From assembly GCA_002702205.1 (NCBI GenBank), contig NZYP01000043.1, positions 10,778 to 22,973 on the forward strand: a stretch of DNA of 12,196 bases, written 5' to 3'. The notes below the pieces were generated by a model. It was not told the DNA's origin. It ran no database searches and saw only the letters and a program-made list of their open reading frames with translations. The position numbers and the translations under genes are program-made. This DNA comes from Flammeovirgaceae bacterium. Lineage in GTDB: Bacteria; Bacteroidota; Bacteroidia; Cytophagales; MED-G16. Within the stretch, counting starts at the first letter, position 1, and each line of letters starts with the position of its first letter. Positions 6,860 through 12,196 of the stretch are shown here, one piece after another.

Positions 6860-7607
6860 TTTTATTATTTCAAGCTTCCTAGAAAATTTCTCTCAAGATA
6901 AAAAAGAAGCTGCTAATTTAAAAAATCTTGGATGGCATGGAATCTATACTAATCTTAATATAAGTGTTTTAGAGATGGGAAAACAAACTAATATATATCG
7001 AGAAGAAAATAAAAAAATTGGACTACCATCAAAAGATGAGAAAAGAATTATCTTTTTTGGAAATTCTATAACTCAGAATTGGAGTGAATATACTGACTAT
7101 TTTAAAGAAAATAATTATATAAATAGAGGCATATCTGGTCAGACCACGTACCAGATGCTACTAAGATTTAGAGATGATGTGGTAAATTTAAAACCTGCTG
7201 CAGTAGTCATCCTTGCTGGCATAAATGATCTAGCTGGAAATAACGGACCTGTAACAAAAGAAGAAGTAATTGACAATATAAAGTCAATGGCAGAGATTGC
7301 GAATGCCAATGGAATTAAAGTTTTTTTAAGTTCAATTCTTCCCACTTACGACTTTATATGGACTCCCGGAGTCTACCCAGCAAATGATGTTATTGAAATA
7401 AATAATAACATCAAGGTTTATTGCCAAAGTGGTAGTTCCATATATGTTGACTATCATACTGCAATGAAAGATACTAGAGATGGCCTAAAGGATAAATTTA
7501 CCTATTGGGTAGAGGAAGTAAAAAGGTATGACGGAGTGCACCCAAATAAAGAAGGCTACCGTGAGATGGAAAGAATAGTATCAAATAAACTAAAAGAAAT
7601 ACTTTAA
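6837..7607 (+). CDS. Secreted SGNH/GDSL-type esterase
   Basis: This is a serine esterase or acylhydrolase, 256 residues from the ATG at 6837. That start is preferred over the in-frame ATG at 6786 because it opens directly into a signal peptide (hydrophobic core about 3-15, likely cleavage before Gln20). The SGNH blocks are in order: FFGNSIT with the nucleophile S77; NRGISG with oxyanion G98; LAGINDLAG with N130; and DGVHPN with D232 and H235 completing the triad. About 55 residues precede the hydrolase core, as is common in Bacteroidota members. Such enzymes often deacylate polysaccharides or lipids in the periplasm or outside the cell, but the substrate is not evident. No lipobox or type IX sorting domain is seen. 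Its last four bases overlap the end of the convergent Asp-box gene. Confidence 0.92.
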   Translation: MKYLLTFIFIISSFLENFSQDKKEAANLKNLGWHGIYTNLNISVLEMGKQTNIYREENKKIGLPSKDEKRIIFFGNSITQNWSEYTDYFKENNYINRGISGQTTYQMLLRFRDDVVNLKPAAVVILAGINDLAGNNGPVTKEEVIDNIKSMAEIANANGIKVFLSSILPTYDFIWTPGVYPANDVIEINNNIKVYCQSGSSIYVDYHTAMKDTRDGLKDKFTYWVEEVKRYDGVHPNKEGYREMERIVSNKLKEIL

Positions 7608-10600
7608 TTAGCTTTCAAAGCTTCAAATTTTGATATGACCTCATCATACTTATTTTTTGAAATATCAAACGTCTTTAAATGAGTAACTGTAGGCTTAGAG
7701 GTAGTATTAGAAAGCTCCCAACTCATGTTCCCTAATCTCCTCTGAACTGATGGTGGTGACCCAGAAAACACATCTGCATAATTAAGATTCCTTGTACCAG
7801 TGAAAATCATTTTTAGATCCATAAAATCACCTCTCTTCTTATTTAGTTTTTCTAAATCTAAGTTGTTTAAAGAGTTTAGAGATTTATTAATTTGACTATC
7901 TAAATCCTCTATAGATTTACTTATATCATCAACTAGCCTATTTACGTCTGTAATTAACTTATCAAATTTTAATTGAAATTCATACAATGCCACTCTATCC
8001 TCTTGAGATGATTTACTACCAACCTGAATCACAGAAAAAGACTGCTTTTCTGTAAGTTTTTCAATTTTATCATTTTCAAACTTTTCAAGATGTACATAAT
8101 ATTTTCCTGGTGGGACTAAAGGGCCTGAAAAATTTTCTTCATCTTCAATATTTCTCAATGAAAAAGTTCTAAGATCCCAGTATTTCTCATGGTAACCTCT
8201 ATCTCTTCCAGAGTTAATTCTTCTGATAACATCACCTTTCAAATCAGTTATTGTCAAAAATATTTTTGGTACTTTTTCTTTAGCCTCGTCCTCTAATATT
8301 TTTGCGGATGGGTAATCAATAATTTCTCCTTTACTGAATTTGCTAGATTCTTCATTTTGTCTTTCTTCAAACTTTGAAAAAATACTATTACCTAGATAAT
8401 AGGATAACTTTACTCCAAAAGGGGGGTTTGGAGAAGTAAAAAAGTTATGACCTGTAGCTGATTTCTCAGGAGCAGCAACTATATACTGTGAAGCGGTTTT
8501 AACCGAAAATAGGTGAGCAGTTTTGTTTTCAATTGACTTAGAATATTCTCTCAAAGGTGAATAATCATCAACAATATAAAACCCTCTCCCAAATGATGCA
8601 GCAACCAGATCATCCTCTCCCTCATGAATTTCTAAATCTCTTATAGGTATGGTTGGGACTTCTTTGAACTCTGTCCATGACATGCCTGCGTCAAGAGAAA
8701 AATACATCCCAAACTCCGTTCCAATAAATAAAATTTTAGGATTTTTATGATCTTCAACTACTGTCCAAACAAAATTATTACTAGGTATATTCGTAGAAAT
8801 AGACTTCCATGTCTTACCACCATCTTTTGTTACAACTAAGTAAGGTCTGAAGTCTCCATATTTGTGATAATTAAAGGAAGCATAAATTGTATTTAAATCA
8901 TGTTTTGAAGTAATTACATCAGTTACATATGCTTTTTTTGGCACTCCTGGAAAATTCTCATGTTTATCCCATGATACACCATTATCTCTACTTATTCTTA
9001 CCAAACCATCATCTGTACCAACTACTAACAATCCCTTTTGAATCCTTGACTCATCTAAGGCAACAATTGTACCAAGAGGAGATGTAAAAACATTTTTAAA
9101 TATTGCGTCAACACTCCACACTTTTCCCATTACTTTCATCTTATTCCTATCCTCATCTCTTGTTAGTTCGGGGCTAATCTTCCTCCACGAATCTCCCCTA
9201 TCATCACTCTGAAATAAAAAGTTTGCCGCAAAATAAAGTCTATCAGTATTATGAGGACTTATAATAAGTGGAGAATCCCAGTTCCACCTCAAAGCTGCCT
9301 CTCCTTCATCAGGTTGAGGTTGAATTCCAATCTTCTCACCGTTGGACTTGTCATATCTCATTATTCCGGCATATTGAGACATAGTATATAAGATATTTGG
9401 GTCTGAGGGATCAACTCTAACTTGAAATCCATCTCCCCCAGTTGTTACAAACCAGTCACTATTTCTTATACCTGATCTGTTTTTAGTTCTTGATGGACCT
9501 CCAAAGCTATCGTTATCTTGAGTGCCTCCGTAGACATTATAAAATGGTTTAGAATTGTCAATTCCAACCCTATAGAGCTGAATTATTGGTAGATTATCTA
9601 TAAATCTCCAAGTTTTCATCTTGTCAAAACTTTCATATATCCCACCGTCACAACTTATCATAATATAGTCAGGATCTTCAGGGTCAAATAACACATCATG
9701 ACTATCTACATGTTTTTTATTTTCAGGGATTCTGGAAAATGTCTTACCTCCATCTTCTGTAACATATGATCTCATGTCAACTGAGTATACTTTATCAAAT
9801 TGATGTGGATCTGGGAATATTTCAACGTAATACTGAGAGTCAACAACCTGATAATCACTCATTTTTGTCCATGTCTCGCCATGATCATCTGACCTATAAA
9901 AACCTTTTGTTTTCTCTTTTGCTGTAATTAGGGCATAAACAACATTTGACTTCTGAGGAGAAATAGCGAGCCCAATCCTCCCTATATCACCACTAGGGAG
10001 TCCTTTTCTAAGTTTTTTCCAAGTTCTACCCCTATCTGTTGATTTGAAAATACCACCCTCTGGACCACCAGCAACAAGAATCCCAAAATGCCTTCTCCTC
10101 TGATATGTACTTGCGTACATAGTATTATGGTCGTTGTGATCCATTACAACATCTGAAATTCCTGTGTCATCGCTAACATGTAAAATTCTTTTCCAAGTAT
10201 TGCCACCATCCGTAGAATTATAGAGACCTCTTTCTCCACCAGATCGCCAAAGTGGACCTTGGGATGCGACATATATATTGTCTGAGTTTTCTGGGTCGAT
10301 AATGATTTTAGCAATGTGCTCTGAAGTTTTGAGACCCATATGAGTCCATGAAGATCCTGCATCAACTGATTTATATATACCGTCACCAAATCCAACAGAC
10401 CGCTGACTATTGTTCTCACCTGTTCCAAGCCAAAGAATATTTGGGTTTTTTGGATCGATTGTTATTGTTCCAATAGAATAACTCCCGTAATTTTCAAATA
10501 TTGGAGACCATGTAGTTCCAGAGTTTACCGTCTTCCAGACATTGCCTGATGCCGTAGTTACATACCAAGTACTGGTGTTAGTATAGTCTTTGACTACTTT

Positions 10601-10756
10601 TGTTATTCTACCAGATACCTTAGCAGGCCCAATATTTCTAACTGGTATATTATCAAATAAAGATGTCTTATTAGTTTCTGATACCTTTCTTTGAGATAGG
10701 GCTTCGTTGAAGAAAAATGATAGGATTATAATTGTTAATAGAGTGTATTTATTCAT
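7604..10756 (-). CDS. Large secreted Asp-box (BNR/VPS10-like) repeat protein
   Basis: This is an exported protein of 1050 residues with a signal peptide (core about 5-16, likely cleavage before Gln22). The conserved RNIGPAKVSGRI (40-51) opens a beta-propeller region with about eleven Asp-box motifs, near residues 77, 130, 181, 239, 289, 333, 376, 517, 589, 643 and 687; examples are STDGGNTW and TKDGGKTW. The gap between 383 and 517 suggests degenerate blades or an insert, and the set fits two propellers. Residues 830-890 contain an Ig-like FlgD-type segment (GYHEKYWDLR then PPGKYYVHL), followed by a likely coiled coil (about 915-980). Homologues are often labelled glycosyl hydrolase or sortilin-like, but I see no established catalytic residues, so binding or processing of an extracellular polymer is only a guess. 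No type IX sorting domain is evident. Its promoter lies about 20 bases upstream. Confidence 0.9.
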   Translation of the reverse strand: MNKYTLLTIIILSFFFNEALSQRKVSETNKTSLFDNIPVRNIGPAKVSGRITKVVKDYTNTSTWYVTTASGNVWKTVNSGTTWSPIFENYGSYSIGTITIDPKNPNILWLGTGENNSQRSVGFGDGIYKSVDAGSSWTHMGLKTSEHIAKIIIDPENSDNIYVASQGPLWRSGGERGLYNSTDGGNTWKRILHVSDDTGISDVVMDHNDHNTMYASTYQRRRHFGILVAGGPEGGIFKSTDRGRTWKKLRKGLPSGDIGRIGLAISPQKSNVVYALITAKEKTKGFYRSDDHGETWTKMSDYQVVDSQYYVEIFPDPHQFDKVYSVDMRSYVTEDGGKTFSRIPENKKHVDSHDVLFDPEDPDYIMISCDGGIYESFDKMKTWRFIDNLPIIQLYRVGIDNSKPFYNVYGGTQDNDSFGGPSRTKNRSGIRNSDWFVTTGGDGFQVRVDPSDPNILYTMSQYAGIMRYDKSNGEKIGIQPQPDEGEAALRWNWDSPLIISPHNTDRLYFAANFLFQSDDRGDSWRKISPELTRDEDRNKMKVMGKVWSVDAIFKNVFTSPLGTIVALDESRIQKGLLVVGTDDGLVRISRDNGVSWDKHENFPGVPKKAYVTDVITSKHDLNTIYASFNYHKYGDFRPYLVVTKDGGKTWKSISTNIPSNNFVWTVVEDHKNPKILFIGTEFGMYFSLDAGMSWTEFKEVPTIPIRDLEIHEGEDDLVAASFGRGFYIVDDYSPLREYSKSIENKTAHLFSVKTASQYIVAAPEKSATGHNFFTSPNPPFGVKLSYYLGNSIFSKFEERQNEESSKFSKGEIIDYPSAKILEDEAKEKVPKIFLTITDLKGDVIRRINSGRDRGYHEKYWDLRTFSLRNIEDEENFSGPLVPPGKYYVHLEKFENDKIEKLTEKQSFSVIQVGSKSSQEDRVALYEFQLKFDKLITDVNRLVDDISKSIEDLDSQINKSLNSLNNLDLEKLNKKRGDFMDLKMIFTGTRNLNYADVFSGSPPSVQRRLGNMSWELSNTTSKPTVTHLKTFDISKNKYDEVISKFEALKAN

Positions 10757-10769
10757 GACATGGTTTATT

Positions 10770-10814
10770 TAACTTATCAAATATATGTTTTTTTAAAAAC
10801 ATATAAATAAGTTA
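10770..10814. repeat. Long imperfect inverted repeat overlapping the promoter
   Basis: TATATGTTTTT (10782-10792) and AAAAACATATA (10795-10805) are a perfect 11-bp inverted repeat around a 2-base centre. Outside it, TAACTTAT (10770-10777) pairs perfectly with ATAAGTTA (10807-10814), separated by CAAA on one side and a single A on the other. In total 19 base pairs span 45 bases. It could be an operator, or an AU-rich hairpin ending the transcript of the small membrane-protein gene upstream. No T-tract follows on the minus strand, which argues against a standard terminator. Confidence 0.6.
10778..10785 (-). promoter_or_regulatory. -7 promoter element for the Asp-box protein gene
   Basis: Read on the minus strand this is TATATTTG, a perfect TAnnTTTG box, ending 21 bases before the ATG at 10756, almost the same spacing as the sdhC promoter. 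No TTG is present about 20 bases further upstream, so the -33 element is missing or replaced by an activator. The box lies inside the inverted repeat at 10770-10814, which suggests regulation. Confidence 0.5.
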
Positions 10815-10842
10815 CTATTTAAACAACCTCATAAGAATAAGA

Positions 10843-11052
10843 TTAATATTTACCCTTGTAAAAAAAATAATCACTAATAAATAATAGAAGAAACAAGAAT
10901 ATTGATACGATTGCAAAGTCTTTTGAAAAAGATGGTAACATTTCCTGAGTTATTGTCCAGCCAGAAATTTTGTAAATAATATAATTTAAGAGAATTAGTA
11001 ACACATAGCTACCTACTCCAGATTTTAATGAATTAATTATTTTTTTTTTCAT
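10843..11052 (-). CDS. Small two-helix membrane protein, function unknown
   Basis: This is a 69-residue protein starting at the ATG at 11050-11052; an upstream TTG three codons earlier is possible but less likely. The N terminus is basic (MKKKIINSLK). Hydrophobic segments lie at about 12-28 and 43-60, separated by a polar stretch (SGWTITQEMLP), and the tail FFYKGKY is basic, consistent with both ends in the cytoplasm. I do not recognise the family. The start lies 20 bases inside the 3' end of hflX, so it is almost certainly co-transcribed and possibly translationally coupled to hflX. The reading frame is short, but the overlap, the clear two-helix pattern and the orderly charge distribution favour a real gene. 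Confidence 0.68.
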   Translation of the reverse strand: MKKKIINSLKSGVGSYVLLILLNYIIYKISGWTITQEMLPSFSKDFAIVSIFLFLLLFISDYFFYKGKY

Positions 11053-12196
11053 ATAAATCAAAGTTATCTACATCTGGGTAAAGAAAATTATTGTATGGAT
11101 ATCTTTTTATATGAATCTTTCTTACCTCTCTATATACTATTTTTTTGAAATCATTGATATTCTCTTTTTTAGTAGCCGAAATAAATACTACATTTTCACC
11201 CATTTTAGACATCCAAGTTTCTCTCCACTCTTCAATGGTAAAATTACTTTCACCGTAATCATTGAGAAGATCAGTTTCATCATATTTATCTCTCTCATAT
11301 GCATCAATTTTATTGAAAACCATAATGGAGGGTTTATCTAAAGCATCTATCTCTTTTAAAATATTATTTACTGACTCTATATGTTCTTTATAGTTGGCGT
11401 GAGAAATATCTATTACATGAAGTAATAGGTCTGCTTCCCTTACTTCATCAAGGGTGCTTTTAAATGATTCAATTAGCTGTGTGGGAAGTTTCCTTATAAA
11501 ACCTACTGTATCTCCAAGTAGGAACGGTAAATTACCAATAACTACCTTTCTAGTTGTTGTATCCAAGGTAGCAAAAAGTTTATCTTCGGCAAATACTTCT
11601 GACTTGCTTATCGTATTCATAAGAGTAGACTTTCCAACATTTGTATATCCAACTAACGCAACTCTAATTAATTTACCTCTATTTCCTCTCTGGACTGACA
11701 TCTGCTTATCTATGGTCTTTATCTTTGATTTTAGAAGAGATATCTTATCTCTAACTATTCTTCTATCAGTCTCTATCTCCGTCTCACCTGGACCTCTCAT
11801 ACCGATTCCTCCCTTTTGTCTCTCTAGATGTGTCCACATTCCTTTCAATCTAGGAAGTAAGTACTGGCACTGAGCTAGTTCAACCTGAGTTCTAGCGTAG
11901 CTGGTCTTAGCCCTATTCGCAAAAATATCTAGAATGAGATTTGTCCTATCTAACACTTTTATATTCAATATTTTACTGATGTTTTTTTCTTGAGCTGGTG
12001 AAAGTTCGTCATCAAAAATTATCGTTTTTATTTTATTGACTTTTATATAGGTAAGTATCTCATTCATTTTTCCTTTCCCTATCAATGTCGCAGGGTTTGG
12101 GCTCTCAATACGTTGAGTAAACCTCTTCTCTACGACTCCACCAGCAGTAAAAGATAAAAACTCTAGCTCATCTAGATACTCTGAAAGTTTTTTTTG
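11033..12196 (-). CDS. hflX: GTPase HflX, 5' end beyond the window
   Basis: This is a ribosome-associated GTPase that binds the 50S subunit and splits stalled ribosomes under stress. The frame is open to the window edge: 387 residues are visible, and comparison with the family suggests only about 20-30 N-terminal residues are missing. The visible start (LDELEFLSFTAGGVV, then the PNPATLIGKGKM segment) is the HflX N-terminal domain. It is followed by the helical region with QVELAQCQYLLPRLKG and the family signature GGIGMRGPGETEIETDRR. The G domain has GYTNVGKS (P-loop), DTVGF (G3), NKID (G4) and SATK (G5). The stretch between G4 and G5, and the ending IKRYPYNNFLYP, resemble Bacteroidota HflX. 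An internal TTG at 12083-12085 is not the true start. Its 3' end overlaps the small membrane-protein gene by 20 bp. Confidence 0.96.
   Translation of the reverse strand, partial: QKKLSEYLDELEFLSFTAGGVVEKRFTQRIESPNPATLIGKGKMNEILTYIKVNKIKTIIFDDELSPAQEKNISKILNIKVLDRTNLILDIFANRAKTSYARTQVELAQCQYLLPRLKGMWTHLERQKGGIGMRGPGETEIETDRRIVRDKISLLKSKIKTIDKQMSVQRGNRGKLIRVALVGYTNVGKSTLMNTISKSEVFAEDKLFATLDTTTRKVVIGNLPFLLGDTVGFIRKLPTQLIESFKSTLDEVREADLLLHVIDISHANYKEHIESVNNILKEIDALDKPSIMVFNKIDAYERDKYDETDLLNDYGESNFTIEEWRETWMSKMGENVVFISATKKENINDFKKIVYREVRKIHIKRYPYNNFLYPDVDNFDLYEKKNN

Noticed and set aside
6071..7607. Polysaccharide utilisation locus including the LamG and esterase genes
   Set aside because: No SusC/SusD pair, no recognisable glycoside hydrolase or sulfatase, and no hybrid two-component regulator are in the window.
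7610..7622. Palindrome AGCTTT-C-AAAGCT near the convergent ends of the esterase and Asp-box genes
   Set aside because: A one-base centre cannot form a stable hairpin, and the sequence is coding for the end of the Asp-box protein.
10144..10428. 94-residue open frame on the minus strand
   Set aside because: It is an alternative frame inside the Asp-box protein gene, whose own frame has clear repeated motifs there.
11454..11873. 139-residue open frame on the plus strand
   Set aside because: It lies wholly antisense to the conserved HflX GTPase domain, and the Ser/Pro/Val-rich translation matches nothing recognisable; it is a shadow of hflX codon use.
12083..12085. TTG as the hflX start codon
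   Set aside because: The frame continues upstream to the window edge with conserved HflX N-terminal sequence, so the gene is simply cut by the window.

Overview
The window looks like chromosomal DNA from a low-GC member of the Bacteroidota, probably a free-living, compact-genome (possibly marine) lineage. The signs are: a TTG-N20-TAnnTTTG promoter before sdhC; almost no Shine-Dalgarno sequences; an HflX with a Bacteroidota-like tail; a large secreted Asp-box protein; and signal peptides in which Gln follows the predicted cleavage site. Genes are packed tightly, with overlapping convergent ends. No rRNA, tRNA, CRISPR array, insertion sequence or phage module was seen.

Layout. Positions 1-306 are AT-rich non-coding DNA that ends in a promoter. 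Positions 307-3860 (+) hold a three-gene complex II operon, sdhC-sdhA-sdhB. Its membrane subunit is not the usual di-haem cytochrome b of Bacteroidota. It resembles the type F enzyme (mycobacterial Sdh1), which carries a membrane-embedded Rieske-type [2Fe-2S] cluster. Positions 3826-6069 hold a divergent sugar pair: a XylE/GLUT-like sugar:H+ symporter (-) and a ROK sugar kinase closest to Mak fructokinase (+), separated by 39 bp. Positions 6071-6859 (-) hold a secreted LamG/concanavalin-like gene that appears to be broken by one in-frame TAA. Positions 6837-7607 (+) encode a secreted SGNH/GDSL esterase. Positions 7604-10756 (-) encode a 1050-residue secreted protein with about eleven Asp-box (BNR) repeats, preceded by a promoter lying inside a long imperfect inverted repeat. 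Positions 10843-12196 (-) hold a 69-residue two-helix membrane protein and, overlapping it upstream, hflX, which runs off the right end.

How the genes work together. The sdh genes form one enzyme joining the TCA cycle to the quinone pool. The transporter and kinase together make a plausible uptake-and-phosphorylation step for a hexose. The LamG, SGNH and Asp-box genes are neighbouring envelope or secreted proteins of the kind used on polysaccharide or glycoprotein, but no SusC/SusD pair or clear glycoside hydrolase is present, so a polysaccharide utilisation locus cannot be claimed. HflX is a ribosome-associated GTPase.

The points most worth a second look are the type F complex II in an apparent Bacteroidota background, the LamG gene with a single nonsense codon, and the dyad overlapping the promoter of the Asp-box gene. 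I found no clearly new multi-gene system.
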